Shown here piece by piece: positions 38,301-51,496 of a stretch of 64,000 nt of DNA; within the stretch, counting starts at the first letter, position 1, and each line of letters begins with the position of its first letter. A program made the position numbers and the translations under genes. Source of the stretch: Tetragonia tetragonoides (Eukaryota; Streptophyta; Magnoliopsida; Caryophyllales; Aizoaceae); contig CM076143.1 in the NCBI GenBank assembly GCA_038025085.1, positions 17,407,501-17,471,500 on the forward strand, given 5' to 3'. The notes under the pieces are model-generated. The model ran no database searches. It had not been told where the DNA came from and saw nothing but the letters and a program-made list of their open reading frames with translations.

Positions 38301-39734
38301 AACAAAACAAATTTAGCAAAACTATACTGTAAAATTATGAAACACGTCTACACCTTTAGTACTTCTTACATTTCAAATTGTTTTCCAATCATTGACTTGC
38401 AAACGTCAAACTTTGATAACTTTGACAAATTTATTTGGTGAATTCCCCTCAAAAAAAAAATTATTTGGTGAATCGTAAAACAAAATTCCAATACGTAGAT
38501 TTACTATATGTCATAACCTTCTTATCTAAAAAAAAGTATATGTCATAACCTTAAAAAAACTATTTTGATAATACATACAATAGAAAAGAATAGTCAAATT
38601 TCGATCTTGAAAAACATACAACACAATGTGTCCAATATAATCAAGTAGTAGTAATTTGGAAAACTTTGAGCTATGTCTATAAGAAATTACAATCCCCATA
38701 GTTCATGATTGTGTCTAAGAAGAAGTCGTTAACAAGCAATGTCTTATAGCACTTAATCATTAACTCTATCACCAATCACCTACAAGAACCTAATGTTGAG
38801 AACAAGAACCTATCTCTATACTCAAAAGTCAAAAGTCAAACAATACCTAGATCTAGTACATCATTTTTGACTTCTCTACATGCAGATAAATTTTTTTTTT
38901 TTTTTTGAGTGAGCATATAATTGTTCTTTCTTTTAGAATTTTTTTTGAGTGAGCATATAATTGTTCTTTCTTTTAGAATTTTATATTTTTATTGAAGGAA
39001 AACAATTTGGACTGTTAACAATCACAATTTCCGACCAAAACATCGACAACTATAATCAAATTGACATAAATCACCAATCACCACCACAACAGTCAACAAT
39101 TATGCATAATCAGGGCCAATTTTAGCAATAAACAGGAGAGTATAGAAATACAATACAAATACAAATAAAAAATAAAACAACATAAACTCACCTGACACTT
39201 ATGACCATATCGACAAGTTCCAGTATCCTCCCAAGACAAACACATCTCCCTCTTATAACCACTACTACCACTGGAATTCATAGAATTTGACGACGAAAAC
39301 GAATTTCCGCCGGAATCATGAAACGCCGTCGGTGACCGGAACAACCTTCCGACGCTTTTGTTCGTCGCCGATGATGAATTTACGAGAATTCCGTCCATTA
39401 CGAGCACATCGTCATCGACATTAAGAACTGCCGGTGACCTCTCCATTGACGATAATGGCGATCTGATGGAACTGGAACCACTGTTACCGCTGCTACTGGT
39501 GGACTTGTGGTAGTGGTAATTGGCAATCGGACGGTTGGAAATTGGCGATGAGAATTGAGGATTTTGATCGGACGGTGATAGACTTGATGATGATCGGAGG
39601 TATCTCATTAGGATTGAATTGTTGTTGTTGTTGTTGTTGTTGTTGCTGATGTCTCGAAGTGGTGAATTGATTGGTGAATGTGAAACGCTGTCGTTTAGCT
39701 GATTGAGTTTTGGTGAACCGAAATAGCTCTTCAT
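35384..39734 (-). CDS. Single-CCCH zinc-finger protein
   Basis: Exon 1 is 39734-39192 (181 codons), exon 2 is 35907-35842 (22 codons) and exon 3 ends at 35384. Exon 3 may start at 35776 or, more plausibly, 35734; both keep the frame, giving about 333 or 319 residues. A C-x8-C-x5-C-x3-H zinc finger is split by the first intron: exon 1 ends ..GTCRYGHKCQ and exon 2 begins FAHG. Such fingers bind RNA or DNA, and plant members act in RNA turnover and transcription. The N-terminal half is Ser/Asn-rich with a run of nine Asn (a GTT repeat on the plus strand), probably disordered. The C-terminus holds a conserved-looking PSREAVDAHIHNVLYGP..RLPVF block. Intron 1 is 3284 bp and contains a Stowaway MITE. 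The gene is intact. The exact family member is not identified. Confidence 0.8.
37274..37318 (-). other. Possible alternative first exon inside CCCH intron 1
   Basis: ATG at 37318 opens 15 codons (MKKKGGNRIEVKPPK) followed by a good donor AAG/GTAGAAC. It is preceded by ~170 bp of pyrimidine-rich, leader-like sequence. It is in phase 0 and could splice to the exon at 35907, giving an isoform lacking the first three zinc ligands. This is speculative; it could also be the start of an unrelated short transcript. Confidence 0.3.
37693..38052. mobile_element. Stowaway-type MITE
   Basis: The ends CTCCCTCCGGTCCACGGAAA and, inverted, CTCCCTTCGGTCCACGGAAA are flanked by TA on both sides (37691-37692 and 38053-38054). 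Next to the 3' end the terminal word GTAAAGATTTCC occurs twice, so it has an internal copy of the TIR. It lies in CCCH intron 1. Confidence 0.85.
38900..38980. repeat. Tandem duplication of a 40-bp segment
   Basis: TTTGAGTGAGCATATAATTG plus the following TTCTTTCTTTTAGAATT occurs twice in a row in intron 1 of the CCCH gene, with no differences seen. Confidence 0.8.
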
Positions 39735-40312
39735 TTTGTGCGATTAATTCTGCAATGAAGATGAAATTGAGAGATTAGATTAGATGAAATTAATGGCGGA
39801 AAATACATCGAATTGGATCTTTGATAATGGCGATTTCATCAGCAACGTTTTAAATTTGAATGCGGAATGATTTTGAGTGAGCATTAGGTTTAATGAATAA
39901 TCAGAAGCTTGATTTCGTCGAAATTCAACATTTTCGCAACATTAAATCGAATTGAAGCTTTGAAGGTGGCGACTTCATCAACGACATTGAAAATTTAGAA
40001 GAATTTTGAGTGAGCTTTAGGTTTAATCAAGAACAGGAGCTTAAAATCTCGTCGAAATTGAAAGTTTTCGCAAACATTAGATTCTTTGACAGCAAATTAA
40101 TTTGTTGAAGAGGATACTTAAGGTCTAGGTTTCATAAAGAATCAGAAACTTAATCTATTTGAAATTCATAAAAATTCGTAGAAATTAGAGGTGAGAAATA
40201 GCATACGAGAGATCGATGTTGATGAAATGGTGGAATTTTCGCTGAAAATGAGAAGAAAGTGTTCGATCTTCGACGAACAATACGTTCGCAGAAGTCACTT
40301 CTCTCTCTCCTC

Positions 40313-40346
<34 letters not shown>

Positions 40347-40500
40347 CTCTCTCTGATCTCTCTCTGAACGAGAAAACAGAGCTTTGTGAAAAAGTGAACA
40401 GAGTGAGGTGCAGTGTTGAAGTCTTGTTGTAAGATATAGGTAAGTAGGTAACTGCGTACTGGTGTTTGACAATCAATGTGTTCCTGTCCTGTGGAGCTCG
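39735..40500 (-). promoter_or_regulatory. Leader and proximal promoter of the CCCH gene
   Basis: No coding feature. (CT)n at 40301-40370 (GA on the transcript strand) and TTAGATTAGATT-like words occur upstream of the ATG at 39734. No clear TATA box was chosen. Confidence 0.4.
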
Positions 40501-41297
<797 letters not shown>

Positions 41298-41607
41298 TGT
41301 TGATTGACATGAAGATCAGCTCGAGCTCGTGAAAGAGGGAAGAACAAGAGAGAGAATTTTAGTGAGAGAAAGAGATTTGAGAGAATGAAGATTGATTTCT
41401 CATTGAATTAATTGTTTACAGTTGCACTACAGATTATATACAAGTAAGAGAAGAAGGAGAAACTAGGCCTATGCGCAGCTATGCTAACAGACTCTGTTTT
41501 TACTGTTCTAACAAACTTCTAGCTAGTAACAGAATTGTAACAGAATTGTAACAAACTTCTGTTCTGTTTATTACAATAAATATTTGCTGTAATGACTAAT
41601 TCCAACA
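41298..41607 (-). repeat. 3' LTR of the Copia element
   Basis: It is the left copy in window orientation and lies downstream of the element's coding frame. Confidence 0.95.
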
Positions 41608-41620
41608 CCCCCCCTCAAGT
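41608..41620 (-). promoter_or_regulatory. Polypurine tract
   Basis: On the element strand a TTGAGGGGGGG run ends right at the 3' LTR. It primes plus-strand DNA synthesis. It overlaps the end of the coding frame (stop at 41615-41617). Confidence 0.8.
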
Positions 41621-44600
41621 AGGAGGGGATGACACTCCTAACTTGTTGAGTAAATAATGATGTTGGCGCCCTGGCAAACTTTTTGTGAATAAATCTGCCA
41701 ATTGTTCATCTGTTCTCACATGATGCAAGCTGATTAAACCTGCTTGCAATTGTTCCCGAACATAGTGACAGTCAAGCTCTATGTGTTTGGTGCGCTCGTG
41801 AAATACTGGGTTCTTAGCAATATAAATTGCTGCCTGGCTATCACATTTCACAGCAATTGGAACAATATCAGGAACTGTAAGTTCACTAAGTAACCTGGAA
41901 AGCCAAGCTAACTCTGATGTAATTCTCCTCAGGCTTCTGTATTCAGCTTCTGCACTGGATAGAGAGACAGTGGCCTGTTTCTTGGATTTCCAGGAAATTG
42001 GACTTCCACCAAGCATGATGAAATAACCACTTATTGATCTCCTTGTTTGAGGACATGCTGCCCAGTCTGAGTCACAATATGCTTGTAATGTATAATCAGA
42101 TTGTGAGCTCATGAACAAGCCTTGACTGGGATCCCTTGTGAGGTACTTCAGAACATGAAGAGCTGCATCCATGTGATGTTGCCTGGGACTGTGCATAAAT
42201 TGGCTTAAATACTGAACAGCAAAGCCTAGATCAGGCCTTGTATGTGTAAGGAAATTCAATTTTCCAACTAACTTTCTGAATTCACCAGGTTCAGACAAAA
42301 GAGTGCCCTCATCAAGCTTCAGTTTAATATTTGTCTCTAAAGGACAGATAGCTGTGGCTCTTGAAGAACAACCAAATTCCTTGAGTAGTTCATGAACAAA
42401 CTTCCTCTGAGTTAAGATCACCCCATTATTGCTGTGTAGTATTTCTATTCCTAGAAAATAATTCAATAATCCCAAATCTTTTATCTTGAAAGTATTATCT
42501 AGGAATGATTTTAGATCTGCAATTTCTGCCTCATTGTTTCCTGTGATGATAATATCATCAACATAAACAGCAATAAAAACTGTAGAATTAACCATTTTCT
42601 TGTGAAATAAGGAATGATCATTTTGTGACATTTGATAACCTCTGGACTTTAAAGAATCAGAGAGCTTGCCATACCATTGCCTTGAAGCCTGTTTTAATCC
42701 ATACAGAGATTTCTTGAGTTTGCAGACCTGGTTAGGCTTTGAGAGGACCAGGCCAGGTGGTGGCTTCATATAGATTTCCTCATGCAAATCTCCATGGAGG
42801 AAAGCATTATTAACATCAAGTTGGTGCATGTTCCAACCTCTCTTGACTGCAGTGGCAATAAGAGCTCTTACAGTGGTCATTTTTACCACTGGAGAGAAGG
42901 TTTCAGTGTAGTCAATCCCTTCAACTTGAGTGAATCCTCTAACTACCAGTCTAGCTTTGTATCTCTCTATTGAACCATCAGCTTTTAACTTGATTTTATA
43001 TACCCATTTGCAGCTAATAGGTTTCTTGTGATGAGGCAAGTCAGTTAGTATCCAAGTTTCATTTGCCTCTAGGGCTTCAAACTCCTTAGACATTGCTTCC
43101 TGCCATGAAGGATTAGTAACTGCATCCTCAAAACAAGTAGGTTCATCTATTTGCAAAACATTATTCAACAAATGCTGACTATTGGTTGAAAGAGAGCTAA
43201 AACAGACATGTTTTGGTAGGTCTATGGAGGATGTGATGGTGTGAGGACATGATGAAGAATCAGAAAAATGATTTGATGTAACATTGTTGCAAACACTATT
43301 GCAAACATAGTCCTGTAAATGCCTAGGAACTGTAATGGACCTGCTGGATCTCCTGACTTCAGTCTGAGGATGAGAATGAGAAGAGTGAGGGGTATTTGTT
43401 TGATCTTGAGGATCAGAAATAGGAGAATGATTTGAGTTTTGATCTTGAGGATCATGTATGAGTTGAGATGAATTTGTGGTTTGATTCTGAGAATTAAAGG
43501 AATGATCTAAGAATGGAGAAACAGAATTATGAGTGTGAGGCATAGTTTGAAAAGGAAATAAAGAATGTGATGAATCTGAAATGGTGGAAGAGGTTTTATA
43601 TGGAAATATATCCTCATGAAAAATTACATCCCTGGAAACTTGAACTTTCTTTGTATCCATGTTATACAATTTGTAAGCTTTCTTTCCATATGGATATCCT
43701 AGGAAAATGCATGTAGATGCCCTAGGATTGAATTTATCTCGACCCCTTTTTAATGTAGAAGCATAGCAAAGACAACCAAAACTCCTTAGGTGAGTGTATA
43801 TAGGTTTAGAACCAGTGAGAAGCTCATGAGGAGTTTTATTGTGTAGTAATTTGGTGGGAAATCTGTTTATTAGGTATGTAGCTGTAAGGACACAGTCTCC
43901 CCAGAACTTCACAGGTAAATGAGACTGAAATAGAAGAGCTCTGGCAGTCTCTAAAAGATGCTTGTGTTTCCTCTCTACTATCCCATTTTGTTGTGGGGTG
44001 TCAGTGCAGCTAGTTTGATGCACAATACCTTTAGATAGAAAGAAACTAGTAGCTTCCTTGCTTAGTCCTAACTCTAAGGCATTGTCTGATCTTACAATCT
44101 GGATTTTGGTTTGGTATTGAGTGGAAACCATCTCTGAAAAAGCTTGTATAATTGGCAAAGCATTGCTCTTGGCACTGAGTAAGTGTGTCCAAGTAGCTCT
44201 AGTAAAATCATCAACTATGGTGAGGAAGTAATTATAACCATTGTAAGTAGGAGTATGATAAGCTCCCCAAAGATCAATATGGATGAGTTGAAAAGGTTTA
44301 GAGGTGTGAATTTGGCTGTGAGGGAAGGAGTTTCTGTGTTGTCTTGCTTTAGGGCAAACATCACAACTAGAAATAATATTGTCATCAGAAATGTCATCAA
44401 ATAAATCCATGGATTTTAGCTTGTATAAGGGAAGATGACCAAGTCTAATGTGCCACAAACAAGCATTATTTTTATATGCAGTATTACAGTGAGCATCACC
44501 AACAGCATCATGAACAAGGAAATGGAAATTGTCATCATCCATGACATTACAACAATCAGGAATTGAAGAATTATTGACAAGAAAATGAGATTTGTCAACA

Positions 44601-46222
44601 TTATTGTTTAAGCTTGAAGTAGGAGGTCCAGCAGCAACATCAAGACTATGTGAAGTAGCAGGCATTTTCATTTTCAGCAGGAATAGTCCAGCATGTGCAT
44701 GACCAAATTCTAAGAGATTGTGGTCATCACCATGAACCTGAGGCCTCTTCAGTGAAGGGCCCTGCAGGAACAACAGGAAACATTGTAGCTCAGTGAATAT
44801 GGCATAACAATGTGATTGCTTGCATAATCTGCCAACAGAAAGCAAATTATACCTAAATTGAGGAACATAGAAAACATTTTTCAACAGAATTTTGTCTGTA
44901 ATTTGAACTGTGCCAATCTGAGTAACAGCAACAGTTTGTTTATTTGGAAGGGAAATGAGGTGAGGTGATTTAAGAGATATGATATTGGCAAAAAGGGAAA
45001 GGTCATGGCACATGTGATCAGATGCTCCAGTGTCTAAAATCCAGGTATAATCAGCAGATGCAGAACAACAAATAGAGCAAATACATGAACCTGAAAAGTT
45101 GTGAGAGATACCAGAAACTTTACCAGCACAGTTGACAAATGAGTTGATGTGAGAAGAAGAAGAGCCAGGATCATAAGTGCCTTTAGCACCACTTGCACCT
45201 CCAACTTGAGTTTTGCTCAATAAGGCCAGAAGATTATTGCAATCTTCTTGTGATAATCCAGGGATGATAGAAGCACCAGTGAGCCCAGTCTTGACTGAAT
45301 TATTGTCAACAGAAGAGTGTTCTTCATGACATTGTTCATCTATAGGTTCTCCATATGCATTAGCTGCATATGACTTGCTCCTTGTGAACTTGAAATCCTT
45401 AGGGAAGCCTACAATTCTGTAGCATTTGTTTGCACTGTGACCTGTCTTTTTACAGTGAGTGCAAACAATTGATTTTCTGTTATCAAATTTCCCTTTGTAA
45501 CTGTTTTGTGATGAATTTTGATGCTGATTAGCATACATTGCTGCTGACTCAGAAATAAACTGAGTAGATGAGTGATTTTCTCTTTGATTTTCATCCTGAA
45601 TCAAGAGAGCATAGGCTTGGCTAATGCTAGGAAGAGGCTTCATCATGAGAATATTTCCTCTAATGTTGTCATAAATTGGATTCAATCCCATGAGAAACTG
45701 AACAAGTCTCTGATCTTGTTCATGTTTAGTAATAGCCTGAACTGCTCCACAGGTACATGTTGGCAAGCAGTTCAAAACATTAAGCTCATCCCAATTTCGC
45801 TTTATTTTAGTGAAATATGATGCAATATCACTAGCACCCTGACTAGTCTCATTGATATTCTTCTGCAAATGATATAGTTTTGCACCACTAGCTTGTCCAT
45901 ACCTGTCCTCTAGCTCAGTCCAGATATGATGAGCAGAATTGCAATAGAGCACACTTTCTGCTATGTCACTGGACAACACATTCAGGATCCATGAAGTGAC
46001 CATATCGTTGCATCTCTGCCAGATATTGAAGGAAGCTTCAGTACTTGCAGGCTGAGTAACTGTACCATTGACCATTCCTAGCTTATTCTTTGCAGATAAG
46101 CCTATGGACATGGATTTCTTCCAAGAACCAAAGCTTGAGCCATCAAAAGGCTTTGCAACAAGCAGCATTCCAGGATGATCTGATGGATGTAAATATAATG
46201 GATTCGAGTCTATTTGAGACAT
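41615..46222 (-). CDS. Copia gag-pol polyprotein, intact (1535 aa)
   Basis: A single frame encodes all retrotransposition functions. Residues ~1-240 are the gag region ([34 protein letters not shown]). A zinc knuckle C-x2-C-x4-H-x4-C lies near 253-266. The aspartic protease motif is [12 protein letters not shown] near 397. The integrase has HIRLGHLP near 592, the core [25 protein letters not shown] near 711 and [13 protein letters not shown] (D-D-E triad). Reverse transcriptase has [22 protein letters not shown] and YVDD near 1221. RNase H has [13 protein letters not shown] and SAEAEYRS near 1424, ending in DLFTKSLPG. The start is [18 protein letters not shown], a usual Copia opening. No stop or frameshift is seen, so it may be active. 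It overlaps no host gene that I can identify. Confidence 0.97.
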   Translation of the reverse strand: MSQIDSNPLYLHPSDHPGMLLVAKPFDGSSFGSWKKSMSIGLSAKNKLGMVNGTVTQPASTEASFNIWQRCNDMVTSWILNVLSSDIAESVLYCNSAHHIWTELEDRYGQASGAKLYHLQKNINETSQGASDIASYFTKIKRNWDELNVLNCLPTCTCGAVQAITKHEQDQRLVQFLMGLNPIYDNIRGNILMMKPLPSISQAYALLIQDENQRENHSSTQFISESAAMYANQHQNSSQNSYKGKFDNRKSIVCTHCKKTGHSANKCYRIVGFPKDFKFTRSKSYAANAYGEPIDEQCHEEHSSVDNNSVKTGLTGASIIPGLSQEDCNNLLALLSKTQVGGASGAKGTYDPGSSSSHINSFVNCAGKVSGISHNFSGSCICSICCSASADYTWILDTGASDHMCHDLSLFANIISLKSPHLISLPNKQTVAVTQIGTVQITDKILLKNVFYVPQFRYNLLSVGRLCKQSHCYAIFTELQCFLLFLQGPSLKRPQVHGDDHNLLEFGHAHAGLFLLKMKMPATSHSLDVAAGPPTSSLNNNVDKSHFLVNNSSIPDCCNVMDDDNFHFLVHDAVGDAHCNTAYKNNACLWHIRLGHLPLYKLKSMDLFDDISDDNIISSCDVCPKARQHRNSFPHSQIHTSKPFQLIHIDLWGAYHTPTYNGYNYFLTIVDDFTRATWTHLLSAKSNALPIIQAFSEMVSTQYQTKIQIVRSDNALELGLSKEATSFFLSKGIVHQTSCTDTPQQNGIVERKHKHLLETARALLFQSHLPVKFWGDCVLTATYLINRFPTKLLHNKTPHELLTGSKPIYTHLRSFGCLCYASTLKRGRDKFNPRASTCIFLGYPYGKKAYKLYNMDTKKVQVSRDVIFHEDIFPYKTSSTISDSSHSLFPFQTMPHTHNSVSPFLDHSFNSQNQTTNSSQLIHDPQDQNSNHSPISDPQDQTNTPHSSHSHPQTEVRRSSRSITVPRHLQDYVCNSVCNNVTSNHFSDSSSCPHTITSSIDLPKHVCFSSLSTNSQHLLNNVLQIDEPTCFEDAVTNPSWQEAMSKEFEALEANETWILTDLPHHKKPISCKWVYKIKLKADGSIERYKARLVVRGFTQVEGIDYTETFSPVVKMTTVRALIATAVKRGWNMHQLDVNNAFLHGDLHEEIYMKPPPGLVLSKPNQVCKLKKSLYGLKQASRQWYGKLSDSLKSRGYQMSQNDHSLFHKKMVNSTVFIAVYVDDIIITGNNEAEIADLKSFLDNTFKIKDLGLLNYFLGIEILHSNNGVILTQRKFVHELLKEFGCSSRATAICPLETNIKLKLDEGTLLSEPGEFRKLVGKLNFLTHTRPDLGFAVQYLSQFMHSPRQHHMDAALHVLKYLTRDPSQGLFMSSQSDYTLQAYCDSDWAACPQTRRSISGYFIMLGGSPISWKSKKQATVSLSSAEAEYRSLRRITSELAWLSRLLSELTVPDIVPIAVKCDSQAAIYIAKNPVFHERTKHIELDCHYVREQLQAGLISLHHVRTDEQLADLFTKSLPGRQHHYLLNKLGVSSPPT

Positions 46223-46649
46223 CTTTGATCAATGAAACAGTGAATTCAATGAAATAGTGAAATCAAGAAACAATGAAATTTAGTGAAATTTTGCGGAAAA
46301 ACAATGGAATACAATTCTATGAGCGAAGAATTGTGATGATTGTGATCGTGAACATGATACGAAAATCAAGAAAAGAAAAGTGAAAATGAATTACAATTCT
46401 GTGAGCGAAGAATTGCGATGATCAAGAAAATGAACAGATTCTCTGAATCAATTGATGAGCAGGAACAATTGATGAAAACAAATCAATTGTTCGAAACAGA
46501 AATGAAGAATTTATTTGAATTCTTTTGAGATAAAACTCAAAAGGTGAATTGTGAGCAAGATTGTTTGAGGAAAGCAAATCAAACAATCGAAATATGAAAT
46601 GATCTAGATGAGAATGTGATTCAGAGATTGTGATCTTGAGCTGATCGAG

Positions 46650-46669
46650 TTACCGATGCTCTGATACCA
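46650..46669 (-). promoter_or_regulatory. Primer binding site (initiator tRNA-Met)
   Basis: The element strand reads ATGGTATCAGAGCATCGG directly after the 5' LTR. TGGTATCAGAGC is complementary to the 3' end of initiator tRNA-Met. Confidence 0.9.
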
Positions 46670-46979
46670 TGTTGATTGACATGAAGATCAGCTCGAGCTC
46701 GTGAAAGAGGGAAGAACAAGAGAGAGAATTTTAGTGAGAGAAAGAGCTTTGAGAGAATGAAGATTGATTTCTCATTGAATTAATTGTTTACAGTTGCACT
46801 ACAGATTATATACAAGTAAGAGAAGAAGGAGAAACTAGGCCTATGCGCAGCTATGCTAACAGACTCTGTTTTTACTGTTCTAACAAACTTCTAGCTAGTA
46901 ACAGAATTGTAACAGAATTGTAACAAACTTCTGTTCTGTTTATTACAATAAATATTTGCTGTAATGACTAATTCCAACA
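46670..46979 (-). repeat. 5' LTR of the Copia element
   Basis: It is the right copy in window orientation and holds the element promoter for minus-strand transcription. Confidence 0.95.
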
Positions 46980-46984
46980 GCAAA

Positions 46985-47990
46985 GAGTTAGAGTTCGGTC
47001 GACTTGAACTAAAAACAAAAATAATGCAACGATTGAGCATATGATATTTTACTGAGTGCTTTCCAAACCTTTTGAAATCCTTGAGTTGCAGTGCAAATGC
47101 ATCGGAAATTGAAGTTCAAAGCGTTTAAATGGAAATTGATGTTGCGATTGGAAATTTGAAAATGAAACTGGCTGAATAGGGAAGTGGCAAGAAAGAGATT
47201 GAGACTTCTCAGATTGGGGGAAACAGTTGTAGAAGAAGATGGGCCGTTACTGAGCATGGAGGGTTTTTGGTTTCTACCGTCATGTCGCTTCATATAAAGG
47301 TAGTTTACTGATCTGAAAAGGTTTTTTAATTCTTTTGATGACTTTTTTTTTTTTTTGGGTATATTTGTGTTTTAAACTAATTATTATATAGATTATATAG
47401 ATAGATGTTTCTTCTTCTAGAGTTTAATTATTAGTTTTGTCCTGGGTGGTTGTTAAAGGGATTAATTTTAGGGTTTTGAACCTGCTCGAAAATGGGTAGT
47501 AGTTAATTTTTATTGAAAGGGTTTTAACAAGACGAGCAAAAAAAAAAAAAAAGAACGAGCAAAAAGAAAGGGTTTTAACATATTTTGTTTTGCATTATTT
47601 TCATGCTTAGATTCTCTCTAAGGTATGCCGTGATCTGTTGCTATTATTTGTTGATGCAGGACTTAAAATTGAGAGTTTAACCCAAACTACTTGTACTAAT
47701 TCATTGTTTAGAAATTATGTTGTGAAATGAGAAAATCATAAGAGTAACTATGCCAATCTGAGTCATTATATTGTGAAATGAGAAATTTATGGGATTGTGG
47801 TCAATTAATGACTTTGTTATGCCTACCTTGATTATCCTATACATAATTCGTTGTTTGTTAACTAAATTAATGGGATTGCAAGACTTAGAGAGATCACCCT
47901 TTCCCTCCCTCTCTTTGTGCTCTTAATATGTGGGTATTTAGGTAACTGTTTGTCTGGTAGTGGTATCATATATTTGCGAATAATTGACTA
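46985..47990. other. Interval without an assigned gene
   Basis: The first ~320 bp have gene-like composition and open pieces on both strands: minus 47293-47009, and plus MEIDVAIGNLKMKLAE near 47125-47175 followed by an AAG/GTAG donor-like site at ~47301. No family is recognised. It may be the remainder of a host gene or repeat split by the Copia insertion. Confidence 0.35.
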
Positions 47991-47994
47991 ATGC

Positions 47995-48205
47995 AATTGT
48001 TTTGCTTAAATTTTTTTTGGATTATCTAGCTTCGTTGTGGGCTAGAGCTTCTAGGGCTTTTAGTAATTACACCATTACTCTAATTCAGCATAACTTGGGT
48101 GCGGGAGATATTTCGGAGGAAGTCTTGTCCTCTTTTGCCGTAATTTTTGAAACTTCATTAATACAATCTTTCTCTTTATCTACAAAAAAGTTTCCATCTT
48201 TCAGA
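47995..48205 (+). pseudogene. LINE ORF2 3' end fragment
   Basis: YLASLWARASRAFSNYTITLIQ parallels YLASLWAKAAGAFKGVPLTVIQ at 54341-54405. It is followed by a short 3' UTR and CTACAAAAAAG tail near 48180-48190. It is a heavily 5'-truncated LINE. Confidence 0.65.
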
Positions 48206-50400
48206 TGATACAAAGAAGGTGTGTCTCCCCATTTTTTATGGTTTTCAATTTGGTTTGTTGGCTTATTCTTCTTGCCATCGTTTGTATGTGGTAGATTTGC
48301 TTACTTGGCTTGTTGGTGGTTCTGGCATGAGGGAGGCATAAAGAGGAAGATGGTAGACAAATATCCATTGATTTTAGAAGCTCTGTAATGGCACTAATGA
48401 GGTAAGCTCTTGCTCTTTACCTCTTTTTGAATATGTGCCTTTTGTTTTTGGTTGGTGGGGGGAGGGAATTCACAAACAACAGCTATTCCCTTTTCCCTTC
48501 TCCGATACGCTCAATTTAGAATGTATTCACCCAAGATGCATGGTTTCAAAATTTTCCAATAAAATGTAGACATCCCTCGGTTTTCAATGGCAATTAATAA
48601 TCCTCTGTTTTTTTTTTCCATTTAAACTATTGGTCAGATTTTCCCTGCTCCTTTGTAATTCAGATATTCCCCATATAAGTGACAATAATGACATGACCCT
48701 CTGTAAGTGTGTCCGTTTATTGTAATTTGATATTTTTTGAATTTGTCATTCTTGCAAGGAGAAGCAAATGGCCACATGCTCACAACATTTATTATCAGAT
48801 TGATCAAGGTGAAGGACGTCATTCTTCTACTGCAGCTTTTAAAATATTAGTAGATACAATCCCTATTTAATCCCGAACTTTAAGAGTTTGAGGGCTATGC
48901 TGATTGATGGGAGAATGCAATATAATTTGCTAAAAGCGGAAAAATGCGGCTTTATAAAACATAATAAACTGAGTAAAAACCATATCAAAGTTCAGGTTTT
49001 GTCTTCTTCATCGTTTATCGTAGGTTTTGAGTAAACTGTGGGATAATGCTAAGGTTTACCATCATGACCAAACTGTAATAGAGTGACTCATGTGAGAACG
49101 CTTCAGTAAGCTTCCATTGTTGGTTTATGTGAGCATCACTATCATTGTAGATAATGTTGGGTTAATCATGTCTCACAAATGTGGCTGCAGAAGAACGATA
49201 GGTAATCTCAAATAGCAGTGAAAGGTGAGGATGCCTGCCATCTTTGGTGAATGGAGGGGTAGGATTTCTAACACTACACATTATTTTTAGAGGATAATGG
49301 AAAAGATGTTGGGGATGGAGATATGGATCACTATGGATGAGAGTAAATTGGTTTAGCCTATATTATTGATCATGGATAGTCTATCAAATCTATCTGTGTA
49401 TGGTTGATGGGAAACACACTACTACGTCGTCTCATTTTTTGTGTTTGTGATAAAGTTACACACTTGTAGATCTTATTTGAAATTTGAGTGTGTATGAGAT
49501 GTTCCACACTCATTTGTAATGAGACTATGAGAGTGTGTATGCTGGTTGCATCCAGGTGCCATAAATTTCGATGCATTTATTTTGTTCTTGTTTGACTGTG
49601 GGTATTTGGTGATATTTTAGTGTCCTGGGATGCCACATTTAAACGTCTTTTTTAAAAAAATAAATAAACGGTATTCACATGCTTTTTTTTTCAAGCATTG
49701 TTTATGTTATTCATGATTTAACTGTCAGGCCAATATGAGAGGGTTTAAAGTTGGTTAAAGTTATCCTTGCATTTTCATATGCTAGGTTTCCACCCCAAAG
49801 GATTCTCTTTTTTTTGGGAGTAGAAAGAACATGGGATCTTCTGTAAATGATCTGTGTATAGGGTGGTATCTTCCTTTTTCCATATCCCTGTTAAGAATAT
49901 CAAAGTGTCGTTCAATTTAAGAATGTTGAATGCTCCTGTAGAACTGTTGTCCTTCTATTCTTCCCACGGCTAAAAGATTTAGCACCTTGTAATCCCTGTT
50001 AGGATTGAGTGCTGCTTGTAGCCTGTAGGTTGTCCTATTGATCTGTAATGGATCAATCCTCACCTTTCGGGACTGCCCTCTGGCTGCATCTATATGACCC
50101 AATTTTTTTTATTTAAGATGTGTGTTGTTGATGCTTGTTGTGTGTGCCGCTAACGGTTATATGTAGCTTCTACCTGCTGCTGGTCAAGGGCTTTGGGTTG
50201 CCGTGCCGCTACTGCTATAGCTTTGTTTCCTTTAGTAGCTTGGTGTATGTTTTGTTTGTTCAATTTTGTTTGATCTGTCTTCAGCTGTTAGCACACGTCA
50301 AGAAGATTAGGACTATGGAAGTTTTTTATTTTCACTTATTTTTAATACGAGGAACCTGCAAGTCTGCAACCTCTAGGAAAGTTCACTGATGGGTTATTGA
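48206..50400. other. Interval without a recognised gene
   Basis: Only short frames. 50110-50390 may be more LINE-derived sequence, but no motif is firm. Confidence 0.4.
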
Positions 50401-50940
50401 CCATGGATTCAGCAACTTGAGTCACGCTTGGATCAGCAGGAGGATTAGTGGATTTAATATGTCGTGCTATATTTGTGGTTCATGGGAGAACTCGTCACTT
50501 CATGCTTTAACCTCTTGTCCTTTCACTCATAATTTTTGGGGAGGGAAGTGACATCCCATGTGACTTTTGGAATACAGAATTTTCTATAGTTTGAGATTGA
50601 TTAGAGAAGAATTGCTAGCTGGTGGATGTTCTGATTCGGTCTTGTTTTTAGCTGTAGCATCGGCTGTTTGGATTTAAAGGTGCAGGTAATTTGGTGCTGA
50701 AGAAGAGCATCCAGGGGATGGAGGGTCGGGCTAAGAAATTTATTGACAGCTATAGGCTGGCAGTGACGAGGACGGCTGATAGTGGCAGTAATTCAGCGTC
50801 AAGTACTTGGACTCCTCAGATAAGTTTTTTAAACTAAAGACTATCGCCGGTGAACTTGCTGAGTGGGGGGTATGGTTAGGGTGCTGCAGTTCGTGACTGC
50901 CATGGAGTCATTTTACAATGAAAGTAGGTCTCATTTGACA
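50401..50940 (+). pseudogene. LINE ORF2 zf-RVT to RNase H fragment
   Basis: NMSCYICGSWENSSLHALTSCPF then FW (50455-50545) is a zf-RVT zinc-binding tail. FLAVASAVW near 50645 and the linker KKSIQGMEGRAKKFIDSYR lead to STWTP. Then shifted frames give GELAEWG and VRDCHGVILQ (50840-50925), the opening of an RVT_3 RNase H domain. Stops and shifts make it non-functional. Confidence 0.65.
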
Positions 50941-51496
50941 ATTTTAATTAGCCTTTTTAATTATAGTTTTCCGATTATCCTCTCATATTTGTTGACTGTA
51001 ATATCAAGCTCTTAATCCACATGGATAAGACGAACAACCTAATCAATTGATAGCATGCGTGATTATTGTGTGTGTTAATGGCGATGAGCATCCGAATAGT
51101 AGCTTGGTAAGATAAACTTGGTATAAGGGTACTGCTCTCTGCTTTGTCATGTTTGAACATATGTGACCTGTCAATCAAAAATTTAAACTCTGGCTGACAA
51201 AACAGTCAAGTACATCTAATTTTGCATTTCCTGAGTAGAAATTTTAGATGTAATTTTTTTTAACCCCATTTAACATTACTGGCTTCCTTATGTGTAGGAA
51301 AAAGGGAAATGGTGAACTGTTAGAAGTGCAGGATGCAGGATGCTGACCTCTTATATGGTGTTCTAAGAGGAATGGAACAGTGTAGTATCATCACTTGGGC
51401 CAGAATATCTCTTGAACCGTCTCCAAACATGGTACGTATTGTAACTTTACTTTTATCTGTCCCATATAAGATTAATGAGTTTTTTCTAAATTTAAA
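50941..51496. other. Interval without a recognised gene
   Basis: A short frame 51333-51424 (ADLLYGVLRGMEQCSIITW) ends at a GTACGT donor-like site, but no homologue is recognised. Confidence 0.35.

Larger units (their letters stand above)
41298..46979 (-). mobile_element. Complete, young Ty1/Copia retrotransposon
   Basis: 310-bp LTRs (41298-41607 and 46670-46979) begin TGTTG and end CAACA. They differ at one position only (A at 41375, C at 46747). The 5-bp target duplication GCAAA lies at 41293-41297 and 46980-46984. On the minus strand the primer binding site TGGTATCAGAGCATCGG adjoins the 5' LTR, and the purine tract TTGAGGGGGGG adjoins the 3' LTR. The single gag-pol frame is open. All parts needed for an autonomous copy are visible. 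Confidence 0.97.

Noticed and set aside
46985..47293. 94-codon minus-strand frame next to the Copia element
   Set aside because: No recognisable family; the opposite strand also has open pieces, so coding strand and reality are undecided.
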